From NCBI GenBank assembly GCA_943737045.1, contig CALSFV010000293.1, positions 186,001 through 250,000 on the forward strand: a stretch of DNA of 64,000 nucleotides. Direction: 5' to 3'. The notes under the pieces were generated by a model. The model was not told the origin of the DNA and did not search any database. It was given only the letters and a program-made list of their open reading frames with translations. Below, piece by piece: positions 33,117 to 44,589 of the stretch (positions are counted from its first letter, which is position 1; every line of letters begins with the position of its first letter). The stretch is from Parapristionchus giblindavisi (lineage: Eukaryota; Nematoda; Chromadorea; Rhabditida; Diplogasteridae). The position numbers and the translations under genes are program-made.

Positions 33117-35738
33117 TTAAAACGCATTCTCCCTTACAGCGGAGGGGCGACATCGGGGGCATGGCACAATGCTTCAAAATCATCCGAGGCGACTCATATT
33201 TGATGGTTGGAGTCCCTAGGGGCAGTATACACTTCAGTCAAAAAATTGACCAAAATTATCGATTTTTGATCTACCAAAAGTCGAAAAATGAAAGTGTGAT
33301 TTCCACAGCATGTTACATATCATTCGATAGAGGATCAAAAGTTATATAAGAATGCCAAGTCTCATAAAATTTCATAGCTCCATGTTCGAGAAATACCCGA
33401 TTTTCCGAATTTTGACAAGATTTTTTTGTTTTGATCTCATGGCTTACTATGTTACCATTATTTCCAGGGACTGATTTTTTCGATATGTTATGTAAAAATG
33501 AATGGGCTATCCGAATATCACACTTATTTGTACCAAAAACCAGCCAGGCATAGTGATATCGCCAGTCATAGTGGTCAGTTTTAACGCCCAAACCCCGACG
33601 CGGGTTCGAATCCGGGAACAGACATGAATTTTTGCAAATTTTTATTCGGCTCAAATTTGACTTCAAATTATACTTTCATGTGTTTTACCTTGTTTTCATT
33701 AATTTATTGTATGAAATAACCATCAACATTATCAGAAATACTAAAAATTCAAATAATTTATTTAATATCGAGAAAAAGTCATGGGACGAGCGAAAAAAAA
33801 GGTTTTTCGACAGTGTCACTAAAATGAATTCCCATTCTTTAAAATGAATTCCCATCCAATTGCACACTTGGTTCTCTCATTTTCACATTGTCCCATACGC
33901 CAATTACCATAGAATAAACAATATTCGACATGCTTATAGTGGCGGGAGACAGCCATGCCAACTCAAGGAAATTTTAATACCTAAAATTTATTGCTCCTCT
34001 TGTAGATGCGATTAATTCTAAGTGTCAAAATGATGCTAGAAGTGAGTGATGTTTATATACATTATGGTAGTCTTTAGAGGTGACGAAACGAAACGGATAG
34101 CAGAATTTCGGTTGAGATAATGGGATCATCTCCCCCCAGCCGAAACTCGAGACATACTAATCGCCTCCAGCCGGCTCGAGAGTGATTCTCGCCCGTTCCG
34201 GTTCGCTCAAATGTGATTTAGAGTGCGTTTTTTTGCGGGGAAAACAACCAAATCGATCACAATTTATAGTTTGCGTGTTTTTCAACCCTACTGCCCATCT
34301 TCACTTATTTTTCTATTTTTTCACTTATTTTTCAACCGGAACGAGCCGGAACAGACTGTCTCACTGGGTGAATTTGCATGAAGCCGAAACGAGAGTCGAT
34401 GAGAGGTCGTTTCGCCCCGGTTTCGCTAGGGTAATTAGTATTTGCAGAAACTAGACTCATTTCTGGCCCGTTTCGAGAGGCGTTCCTGTTTTCGACTCAC
34501 CACCTCTAGTAGTCATAGCTCCCTCAGGACCGACAATTTTCCATTTTTTTGCGAAGCAAGGCTATCCGCAAGGCCCCGCAAGGGAAGGCAAGGCTGTGCG
34601 CAAAAAGAATTCGTTTTCACGCGCCCATCTATGCCCTACCGTTCAGAGGGAACGTGTTCTAAAATTATGGTTCTTCCGCGGGCAGATTATCAAATAAAGA
34701 TTTCGCTGAGTTTGATTTGGTTATGATTCTTTTCAGACCCGCTGCACTTTCTTATGAGGTCTACTGGATTTCAGAGTCTACGCTTAGACTTAGGCTTTTT
34801 TCTTTTGCAGTGGTTTCGTCCCAACGTTTGTGTTGATGAAATATTTTATTTTAAAGCTCCGACATATGCTGAAAATGTTCACAAAAGTATTTACTCTATT
34901 GCTGAACTTTGGTCTCTGATCTTTGAACTTTGATCTTTGTCAACAATTTTTCAAACAATTTACGATTACCGTGATTTTTTAAGAGTTCAAGCGTAGATTG
35001 ATCTTATTTTATATCAAGAAAGAAAAGACTGCATTTTAAAGAAGTGACACTGTCGGAAAACCTTTATTTTCGCTCGTCCCATGACTTTTTTCCCGATATT
35101 AAATAAGTTATACGATTTTTTAGTATTTCTGATAATGTTGATGGTTATTTTATATAATATATTAATGAAAACAAGGTAAAACACATGAAAGTATAATTTA
35201 AAGTCAAATTTGAGCCGAATAAAAATTTGCAAAAATTCATGTCTGTGCCCGGATTCGAACCCGTGTCGGGGTTTGGACGTTAAAACTGACCACTATGACT
35301 GGCGATATCACTATGCCTGGCTGGTTTTTGGTACAAATAAGTGTGATATTCGGATAGCCCATTCATTTTTACATAACATATCGAAAAATTCAGTCCCTGG
35401 AAATAATGGTAACATAGTAAGCCATGAGATCAAAACAAAAAAATCTTGTCAAAAATCGGAAAATCGGGTATTTCTCGAACATGGAGGTATGAAATCTTAT
35501 GAAACTTGGCATTCTTATATAACTTTGGATCCTCTATCGAATGGTATGTAACATGCTGTGGAAATCACACTTTGATTTTTCGACTTTTGGTAGATCAAAA
35601 ATCAATAATTTTGGAAAATTTTTTGACTGAAGTGTATACGGCCTCTAGGGACTCCAACCATCAAATATGAGTCGCCTCGGATGATTTTGAAGCATTGTGC
35701 CATGCCCCCTCCGCAGTTACGGAGAACGCGTTTTAAAA
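33117..35738. mobile_element. 2.6-kb foldback with tRNA-like modules in both arms
   Basis: Arms 33117-33845 and 35027-35738 are inverted copies (outer AAAACGCATTCTCC / GGAGAACGCGTTTT; inner GACAGTGTCACT / AGTGACACTGTC). Each arm includes a tRNA-like sequence with the B box GGTTCGAATCC (33555-33625 plus; 35245-35315 minus). The 1.2-kb spacer has a short inverted pair (TAGAGGTG near 34077, CACCTCTA near 34500). It also has a 34535-34640 stretch (GCAAGGCTGTGCGC) shared with the small hAT-like element at 58779-58970. No transposase is seen. Confidence 0.75.
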
Positions 35739-37601
35739 ACACGTAGAACAAACAAAAAAGTTGGTAAATCATTGATCAGCGAGAGACGAGTGGGTAGATC
35801 AAAATGACCCTTCCATCTCTCGAGCCGGAAATCGGCTAAGTCCGAGATTTCAGACACGTTTTTTGGGAAAAACTCATATCGCGGGCACGATTCGACCCCA
35901 TAAAGTATATATCAATCGATGCGTCTTCACAATATCTTACATCTGAACCAATAAAAAAGTGTACAATCGATTTGTGGTGCAAACGTCAGCTTCCCGCCAC
36001 AGAAATTGATGAAAAATCGATTTTGCATTTTCTCCTTGTGTTATTTCGATTCTCCTGAGAATTTTCTACAATTTATGTCTTTATGATATTTTCGCTATTT
36101 CCATTCCAAAGCGAGCTATTGTGGGTGAAAGTCAAGACTTTTCCACGAATTCCGACAGTCAACGGCGTCTATCTTCGTTAAAATTGATCTCAGACAAAAA
36201 ATCGAAACGCTATCTTCTCCGGCACTGTCAGGGCTATCCAAAAATGATTTAAACCAATTTTTCATTTTTTCATTGTCCGACAGTTGTATTGATCCTTACG
36301 CGACACGCGTGATAACATTCTGGAAAAATCAAAGTAATTTAGGGATGTCACAATTGTCCACCTCCCATCGAAAGATGTTCGGAGGTCCTTTGATCAAAAG
36401 ATGATAAAAACATGATGATCACCTACATAGTGTACAATGTACATTTCGATACCAAGACCATTCCCCTTCTGTTATTAACAATGGTTCTGCTAGCTGCCGA
36501 TATAATATCTCCTCTTGTGTCCATTCGTCCTCCACTCATTCGTCTCCGTGCAGCTTCAGTGGTCTTTGATCGTGCAACTGTCCCCAGAGACCTGTTATCA
36601 TAATATGTTTATCAAATATTGAGAAAAATATCCCTTTTCAATTAGGGAAGTATTCCCTAACATTGTCCCCTGACAATGACGTAATTTTTAACGTACGTAA
36701 TTCCCAGATCTGCGTCAAAAGCAAAACCAAAAAAAAGTAGAAAAAGATGAGAACACTATATTTTTTTTCTCAAAAAATATCATAGATCCTCCAAATAACA
36801 AACAAAGAGCACGTATTGAACCCTTCAGATGACTTTTTCGTTTAAATCTTCAGTGACTGCAACCTCAGCTGCATTCGTCTACAGTATGCCTCAAAGTACC
36901 ATCTCTTGAGACCGATAACAACAGAACAATGTCATCAACATACGACATGGATGAACCGCCTTAAATCCTCTTGATCTTTTCTTCTTATAAATACAAAGGA
37001 ACACTTCACGGGGCACAATTTAAAACTACAATCATAATAGGCGACTTTCTAACTTTTTGATGCGGCGCTACATTTGCGCGACGGGCATACGCTGTCTTCC
37101 CGTAACTGTATAACAATCGTAGCTCGGATATATCCCTCCACACACTAGCTTCGTATTGCATCATTGCCACTCAATCACAAAGCCTCTAAAAAGCCTTTTT
37201 ATACTCGCTCCTGGACTTTATGTAGGCGATAACATTGAAATGCTTATCACAATGCAGCAAACCTGTATTAGAGATTTATGCTCTTTTATTCCACGTGTGT
37301 TTTCTCTTCTCGCCTGTTTTTTTTTCTGTCACAGATGCTTAATAAGGGGTGTTTTCCCTATTATTAGTCGTTATAATAAAAATAAATTCATGGATGATTT
37401 AATTTCATAATAATATTTTCACACTTCTTCCTCCTATATTCTTTTAAAGTTGTTGCGCTAGATGGCGCATGATAGATCGATTTGTAGCTTTTTTCTCTGT
37501 TCTTGATTGTTTCCATCAAATCAAATCAAATCAAATAATTTTATTCCTGCATAAGAATGGTACGGGAAATCCATCGCTTTGTCATTTACAATCTTTTCAA
37601 G
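35739..37601. other. Intergenic; 5' flank of receptor gene C
   Basis: From about 36600 the sequence is related to the flank of gene A (AATATCCCTTTTCAATTAGGGAAGT). From about 37230 it is related to the flank of gene D at 63385 (TGAAATGCTTATCACA, CTGTCACAGATGCTTAATAA). The TTTTTTCTCTGTTCTTGATT stretch at 37490-37511 matches 63617-63636 before gene D and may be a shared promoter-proximal element. A short ATCAA tandem run follows. No gene is seen in 35739-36600. Confidence 0.5.
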
Positions 37602-40600
37602 ATGGAATCCAACTCATCTCTTCGCTATAATCTCCATTGGGACAGAGATTTTGCATTGGATATTTCTATGACGTTAGTTGTCCATAGATATCTTTGAAAA
37701 ATCACTAAATTTTCCCACATTTTACATACTACTACATAAAATATTTACGTAAATCTACTCAAAAAAGCAATTCTATATATGAATGATATTTCACATTTTA
37801 TCTACATGCACACGCATACAGTGACGCATTAAACAATTTTAAAGATGTTTTGCAAAGATATAGCCTAATGCGGTGTTACATTCTCAAAACGTGCGCACGC
37901 CGTAACCTCTACCGTAATGTCTTCGCAACGTCTCCGTAGTTACGACGGAGGTTACGGCGTGCCCAGGTTTTGAGAATTTAGCACCGCATAAGGTGCTAAA
38001 AATGAAACTATTTAAAGTCTCTTACAGTCTCTCTTACAATCTTGTAGACGCTATCTTTTAGGTACCAAACAATGATTCCCTTCGCATCTCTGTTTACCAT
38101 TCATCCTTTGGTATTTTACATTCTGTACAAAGACTGCTGTTTGTATAAGACTGTTAAATGGGGATATATCGTAAATCAGGTATTTTTTATTATCATGCAT
38201 TGAAAAAAAGAAAGAAATTAAGAATAGAGAACAACCTGAACAAACTAACATAAATGAAACGATACATTTTCTTTAACAACTTCTGAACTGACAATGAGCA
38301 AATATTCAGATATTTCTTCTAGTATTCGAGTTCACATTTTGTTTCCTATCTCGACCTCATGTACTCACACCATACGCTGGAATCTATTTCGAAGGACCTC
38401 TTTTCAAGTCAGGACTCAACAAGCGGTTGATACTTGTTAGTTGTTAGAACAAAATGCATTAAACACGAGGTTTTACTAAGGTCAATCAATGCATCGGCCA
38501 TTTTATGGTGTGCACTTTCGTAATTGTTTGGTGTTTACTCGCAAAAGCTTGATCTTGATTTCTGTTAACCATAAGTGCTAAAGTACTGATCCCTAACAAC
38601 AAAAAGAAAGAAAAATAGATTTACCTTATCCGAAACAACCATCGTTGAAAAAGGTCAGTCACAAGTAATGCGGGCCAGTATAATAATAATATAATAATAT
38701 TTTATAGTAATCATATGAAAAAGTATCTGCAGGCCATATTGTTTTTCTCGCTGACGTTATGCGTCTCATCATTTACCTTTCTTCTTCTTCGACTACATTC
38801 TGTGGTGTTCGCAACGGACATCAGTGATACTCCCTTCAGATTGAGGAACAGGTTTCGTTACGCAAACTCTTTTCGTTACTTTATTCTTTTCTTTATTCAA
38901 AATACTTTATTCAAAATTATACTTTATTCAAAATCTTATACTTTATTCAAAATCTTTTCGTTACTTTATTCTGGTTGTACATATTATGACAAAGTCTTGT
39001 TCAGATCTCACTTCTTCATAATGTCATTTGTGATCTTTGTCTCAATTTTCTTCGCGCTATTTCTCGCTTATCTCGCGAAAGATGCTGATGGAGCCGATTT
39101 CGTCACAAGTGTTAGTTTTTTCAGGAATCAAGAAAAACAAAGAATTTTGAGACTTTTCTTAAACAAGCTAGTCAAAATATTCATAGTACTGATTATTATA
39201 TTATAATAATAAATACTGATCACAGAAACCAGATTTGTCTTGGCTAAAGGAAAGGGGAGGACTGATTTACTACTTCGGAACGCAGGGGCATCTGCAGTAC
39301 TATAATGCAGGTTGGATTAGTCTTTAAAAATCATTTGGTTAAAAAGCTCCGAATCACCCAGATGTTACACAAAATACTTTGAAAGCAGATAACTGCATAC
39401 AATTTGATACACAGTGGTGCAAGTTTTCTCTTTGTTTAGTCCTTCTGTGGCCGTATGCATGAACAACGGAAAACCGTTTTCCGGGAAAATTTGACGTCAT
39501 TAGCGTAGGCGGAGGATTTTTGGAAAACTCCTCCGCCTACGCTAATGACGTATTATTTCCCGGAAAACAGTTTTCCGTTGTTCATGCATACGGCCAATGA
39601 TGTTCAAAAATACTTTGAAAGCGTATAACTCAGATTTGGTACACAATGGTGAATGTTTTCTCCTTGTATACACTCACAAAAAATTTCTAGTAAAATAGGG
39701 GGAGAACTCCCTTACATATAAGGGACTCCTTCTTCCTCTCTATCTCCTCCGTAAGCACTACGTAGTTGTATTGACCTTATCAACAATCAACTTGTTTCTT
39801 TCCTTTCCTCGCTCTTGATAGTGTATCTGTACGTAGATTAGTTGTGGATGAAGTCCCTCTCCCTCTCCCTCTTCCTCTTCCTTTCCTCCCTCCCCTTCCT
39901 CCTCCTCTCCTTCTACATCTATTTTTGCTCAATCCCAGCCTACGCATCCCGGTTGAGTGTTATTATGTTCAAAAGTTTGATATGGATAGAAAAAAAAATG
40001 GAAAACTCTCCTTGATTTGCATACTCTCTCGTTGGTTTTCATTTCGTTTCGTGGCTTTTCGACAGAGCTTAAGTGAGATAAGAAAGATTGATACCAGTGC
40101 CCGAGGCCCGACGAAGACTTTATCATCAATCATCACTGATTGCACTATTGGCAGAGTCATCTCAGTCATTTTTCTCCCTCTCCTTCTCTACCTCTTCCTC
40201 TCTCCCTCTTTCTCCCCACTTCCTCACACCTTCGACTTCTTTTATCATTATTTCTATTCACATTGTTCAATATCAAGGAGACTATTATATTATACAGTGG
40301 TGGCCAGAAGGATATCATATTTTGGTTTTTTGAGCATAACTTTTCTTGTAGATAACCGATCACCTTGAAATTTTTATATAGTGTGCTCAAACATGGTTCA
40401 CAATGTATACCGAGGCATGGGGCCGGTTTTTCAATTTAGACGGATCCCAGGCTACAGTATCCCAAAATGACCACATGCCTCATTTTGATAACGTGAAGTT
40501 GCGACGTGTTTTCGTTGTTTTAAACAATTTTTTCACTGTTTAAAAGGTACTTACGCATGCTACTATAGTCATTCATTGATACTGCATATATTTATTAGAT

Positions 40601-43600
40601 ATTAATATTCATATCGTAGAAATATTGTGAATTTCAAAAGTAACAACTTTTTTCATCACTTTTGCTTGTTTCTTGAGATTTTTTAAATGTATATTTCTTG
40701 TATTTTTGTTTTTATACTATGGTAATACGGAAAGGTGTACGATATCTCTTCCCTGATACCTTGCCCGTGAGGTTTGAATGGTCTGAAGCAATCAGAACCT
40801 GTTCACCAGTTTAGTGAAAACCAGTGTACGATCTCTCGTGTCATCAAAAAGGTTCCCAAATTCGTCATCAATGGTCAACCCTCATTGCCTGGTGTTTCAC
40901 GTATTACCTAGGACCTTGATGACAGGAATATCATCAGCGTATCGCGCGATATCCCGAGGGCGAACTCAACAATCAACTAGCAAGAAATGACACTGTAATA
41001 TGCCACTCCTCCTTCGACTCGCACCATCCGTAGACAACCCCAACACGCTGGTATTAACGGTAGAGTTGTTAGTACGAAGCACATAATCTATCCTAAGAAC
41101 AGAGAGAATCGTCTGAAGTGGGCAAATTCTTTTTTCAAAAGGAGAGTCGCAGACTATCGAAAGGTCGTAAGGTCGGACGAGTTCAAGTTTAATCTATTGG
41201 ACTCGGACGGCCGGTTTGACGTTCGCAGACCAGTCGGGGCTCGAGATGATGTCCACAAGCTCGTCCCCTAGGATAATCACGGAGTCATAAGCGTCATGGT
41301 GCACAGGAACTCGTACTATGTCCTCTGCAGCGAATCAATGGAATCATGATCGCAACGGCTATCGTACGCTCCTTCTCTCCGCACGTTGTTAGAGCAGTCA
41401 GAAGCACGGAAACTAAGTACTGAATTAATATTTGTTAATTTAATCTGTTTAATAGTAGATTTGAACCTAAATTGTTGCCCCAACATCACCCACGTGAGCA
41501 ATCCACTTTGTTAGTGATTTAATCTATTATTTTGATTGTTGACATGTTGAATATTATTAATAAATTTGTTTAATTGATTTTTAAGATATATTCGTGAAAA
41601 AAACGAAAAAAAAACCGCATGAATACATTTAAAAATTAGAGGAAGTATCTTCCTCAAAATGAGCGGTCACGGTCATTTTGGGATACTGTAGCCTGGGATC
41701 CGTCTAAATTGAAAAACCGGCCCCATGCCTCGGTATACATTGTGAACCATGTTTGAGCACACTATATAAAAATTTCAAGCTGATTGGTTATCTACAAGAA
41801 AAGTTATGCTCAAAAAACCAAAATATGATATCCTTCTGGCCACCACTGTAATAGTTTACTTTAACATTCTAAACAATTTCAAACTACTCCCGAGTGTTCC
41901 AACCTTCACACGTTTCGCAGGTCTGCCTCTCCCTCTCCCTATACCTCTCCCTCTCCTTATCCCTCTCCCTCTCCCTCTCCCTCTCCCTCTCCCTCTCCCT
42001 CTCCCTCTCCCTCTCCCTCTCCCTCTCCCTCTCCCTCTCCCTCTCCCTCTCCCTCTCCCTCTCCCTCTCCCTCTCCCTCTCCCTCTCCCTCTCCCTCTCC
42101 CTCTCCCTCTCCCTCTCCCTCTCCCTCTCCCTCTCCCTCTCCCTCTCTCTCTCCCTCTCTCTCTCCTCATCCTTCTCCCTCTCCTTATCCCTCTCCCTCT
42201 ACCCCTCTCTCCCTCTCCGTCTTACTGGTTGGCTATCTCATATATCCTCCTCCAGAGAAAGACACACATAGGAATTATGCCTGAACTATTCGGTCTTGAT
42301 CTCTCTCACTCTCCAATCTCTCCTCCTCCACCTCCTCCCTCGTCTCTCTCTCCTCTTCCCCCCAATCCCTCTTCTCTCCCCTCCTCCCCCTCCTCTCTCA
42401 CCTCCTCTCTCCTCTATCTCTCCCACTTCATTTGGCCCCTGTCCTCCGCCCAAAATGTTTATATTCGTTTATATTTAACTACTAAGGGAATAATTTGCAT
42501 GGGTATCTAGGGAATTTACTAGGGAATTTTTGTGAGTGTAGTTTTTCTGCTCTAATTGTCTCTATTCCTTTTTCAGCGATCCCGTATCTTGTAACATCAA
42601 TGATTGTGATCTGCTCGATGGTGATATTTCTGAGCGTTCACGCGATGTTGGGAATGAGGAAGCAAATGGTACGTGGAACGATTTATTATAATATGTTTAT
42701 CTTCTGTAAACGAAAAGAAAATACTATACATACTGTACTGAAAATACTGTACTAATTGAAACAAAAGAGAAGAGATGACTGATGTCTCATGTCTTCTCAT
42801 CTTTACAGGATTTGTTTTTTTTTCCAGACAATATTGTAGTCTGCAGACTCATGAAATCGATTGTGAAAAAAAATGTAATAGTAGTAGAGTAGTTAATTAA
42901 TAAATAGTTGGTAAATATTATGTAGATATATTTGCAGACTAAAAGACTGTCGGTCACTTCTAAAACAACTCACTTGCAACAAAAAGTTATAGGACTGTTC
43001 TTTATACATGTGAGATTTAAAATTTTTGTTTAAATCTCTTGCCACATACTGATGATCTTCCTTTAAAGCGACACCCCAAGATAACTTAAAACTCTCCGCT
43101 CTGGCCACACTCTCTTGCTTTCTTTGTCTACGAGAGAGTACTGTTAAAGCGGAGAGTAAAACTAGCTTGGGATGTACCTTTAAATCATTTTTTTACAAAT
43201 TAAATCATCTATTCCTTTCTTTGAAGAGTGGTATTAAAAGGGTCTAATTCCGTGCTTTTATTCCAATTTCGTATTTCCAGTTGATCGGAGCTATGATTAT
43301 CTACATAGCGCCTATCACAATTTTCGTCCTTTCCATAATCGTCACTTCTACCGACTTCCCTCCAATACTGCTCTTCATTATCAGATTTATATGCGCTGTA
43401 AGGGATCTTTTTTAACAGATTAACAGAGTAGTTAGCAATCGCTGATCTTGCATGCAATTTACAGCCAAGCACAACGTCGTTCAATGTCCCTTCTGCTCTT
43501 CCTTCAATGTGTTCCATTTCAGCCACTCTTAGCACTCGATGCAATGCAGTTCTCCATTTGTTTTCTCTACAAAAATCCTCCGATGAAGGTAAGATGATCA

Positions 43601-43945
43601 AGCCAATTTTACTCTCCGCATTGGTAATACTCTCTCGCAGACAGAGAAAACGAGAGAGTGTGGACAGAGCAGAGAGTTTCAAATTAGCTTGGGATGTCGC
43701 TTTAAAAATTAAATTTATTGGAGAACGCGACGACAAACGAAGAAGAAGTGAGAGCGTATGAATTCAGAAAAGACCTTATTCGCAACTGAAAAATGGTCCC
43801 AAATCCAAAACTGAACCAATCAATTAGATAATCATTCATTCTATTATTTATAATTTGATTATTTATTTGTCTATTATTATTTATTATTTATTCAATTATT
43901 CCTTGTTTACAGGTTTTTCGTCGTCGATTAACTGTTGCCAGTTGA
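37602..43945 (+). CDS. Receptor gene C: nematode Str-superfamily 7TM chemoreceptor (334 aa, 11 exons)
   Basis: Exons: 37602-37672, 38062-38179, 38310-38435, 38733-38851, 39005-39110, 39226-39310, 42577-42668, 42938-43009, 43281-43397, 43523-43588, 43913-43945 (TGA). Every junction is GT/AG and the phases equal those of gene A. The joined frame is 334 codons. The product starts MESNSSLRYNLHWDRD, has seven hydrophobic segments, the VTSKTTHLQQKVIGLFFIH segment before TM6, and ends RRRLTVAS. The main difference from A is a 3-codon insertion (DTPFRLRNR versus DRLRNR) between TM3 and TM4. It is probably a chemosensory receptor in neuronal cilia, by family knowledge. Intron 6 (3.27 kb) contains a hairpin, a dead Tc1-like element and a hexamer array. 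Intron 8 and intron 10 carry TTAA-type MITEs. Confidence 0.87.
37869..37988. repeat. 120-bp hairpin in intron 1 of gene C
   Basis: TGCGGTGTTACATTCTCAAA pairs with the inverted TTTGAGAATTTAGCACCGCA. The inner CACGCCGTAACCTC pairs with GAGGTTACGGCGTG. It is related to the hairpin in intron 10 of gene A. Confidence 0.7.
39449..39595. repeat. 147-bp near-perfect hairpin in intron 6 of gene C
   Basis: GGCCGTATGCATGAACAACG at the left end is matched by its exact inverse at the right end, and pairing continues through GCGTAGGCGGAG with very few mismatches. A relative lies at 59421-59550. Confidence 0.8.
40295..41848. mobile_element. Tc1-like DNA transposon, 1,554 bp, in intron 6 of gene C
   Basis: Inverted ends of roughly 200 bp begin CAGTGGTGGCCAGAAGGAT, and TA lies on both sides (40293-40294, 41849-41850). 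The ends and TA target are those of the Tc1 branch of Tc1/mariner. The interior holds a decayed transposase. Confidence 0.88.
40730..41345 (+). pseudogene. Decayed Tc1-like transposase
   Basis: Fragments read in the plus direction between the element ends. The DNA-binding part includes SRVIKKVPKF-like sequence, then TIRRQPQHAGINGRV and RENRLKWANS. The catalytic start includes VVRSDEFKFNLLDSDGR (the first Asp of the DDE triad) and RRPVG, followed by a TAG stop and DNHGVISVMVH. Stops and frame changes break it, and the rest of the catalytic domain is missing. It could not make an active transposase. Confidence 0.75.
41928..42170. repeat. (CTCCCT)n microsatellite, about 38-40 units
   Basis: An almost uninterrupted CTCCCT array with slight variants at both ends, followed by looser CT-rich sequence to about 42430. 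It encodes meaningless Pro-Leu, Leu-Ser or Arg-Gly repeats in its three open frames. CT-rich sequence also lies left of the Tc1-like element (39855-39910, 40170-40220). Confidence 0.95.
43067..43189. repeat. 123-bp TTAA-target MITE in intron 8 of gene C
   Basis: TTAA on both sides (43063-43066, 43190-43193). Ends are AGCGACACCCCAAG and the inverted CTTGGGATGTACCT. The interior includes ACTCTCCGCT and AGCGGAGAGT. Confidence 0.75.
43600..43701. repeat. TTAA-target MITE (partial) in intron 10 of gene C
   Basis: The right end AGCTTGGGATGTCGCT is followed by TTAA (43702-43705). The body has ACTCTCCGCATTGG...GAGAGTTTC as in other members. The left end lacks TTAA and seems truncated. Confidence 0.6.
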
Positions 43946-44589
43946 CTACAATCAAATACCTCACCGAAATTGACCTGGTGAAAGCGAATAGGGCAAACGC
44001 TGCTAACAGACGTTTTTGACAATTCGATATTTCACATGTGACTAATTGTTGTTTAACCATTGAAATTTAATGCAAAATATTTCGAATACATAACATTTCT
44101 ACGAATTATTATGCTAGTTTGGCTTATCATCAAATGCATTGTGTAATATTATAAAATAACGAAAATGGCCGGGTCTCTAACAATCCCGTTCGATAGTTCC
44201 ATTCAGATTCTTTCGCACCGTTCATGATGCGATCATTTTTGTGATACTTGTCTATTGTTCATCTGGTCAGAATTTACATCTAAAGACTATACTTTGCGTA
44301 CTACTATACTGGCATCTCACGAGTAAACAGTAATCAATACTCTTATAATAGCTAAGAGAACCATTCAATATATACGGATAGATTTGAAACATCAGAATTC
44401 AGGAATCCTTTCATTTGAGTGGTGAATAGTATAGTATCATGCCATTAGATTTTCAGAATAATAATAATAATATTTATACGTATTCATGAATAAACAGTGA
44501 AACGTGTGATAGAAGAAAAAGAACGAAATGAATCGATAACCGAAAATGATGATGCTAACGATAATGAATTGCTCACGGGTTAAAGAGTA
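43946..44589. other. Downstream region of gene C
   Basis: 44000-44165 resembles the downstream flank of gene B. A short acidic frame (EEKERNES...NDDANDNELLTG) ends at TAA near 44582. Its status is unknown. No other gene is seen. Confidence 0.35.

Noticed and set aside
38715..39206. 163-codon single frame
   Set aside because: It is exons 4 and 5 of gene C read through the intron; splice sites and the paralogues show the true structure.
39844..40368. 174-codon frame in intron 6 of gene C
   Set aside because: It is CT-rich low complexity that then runs into the Tc1-like element end.
41806..42510. 234-codon Pro-Leu frame and the overlapping Leu-Ser and Arg-Gly frames
   Set aside because: All three are translations of the CTCCCT microsatellite; no real protein features.
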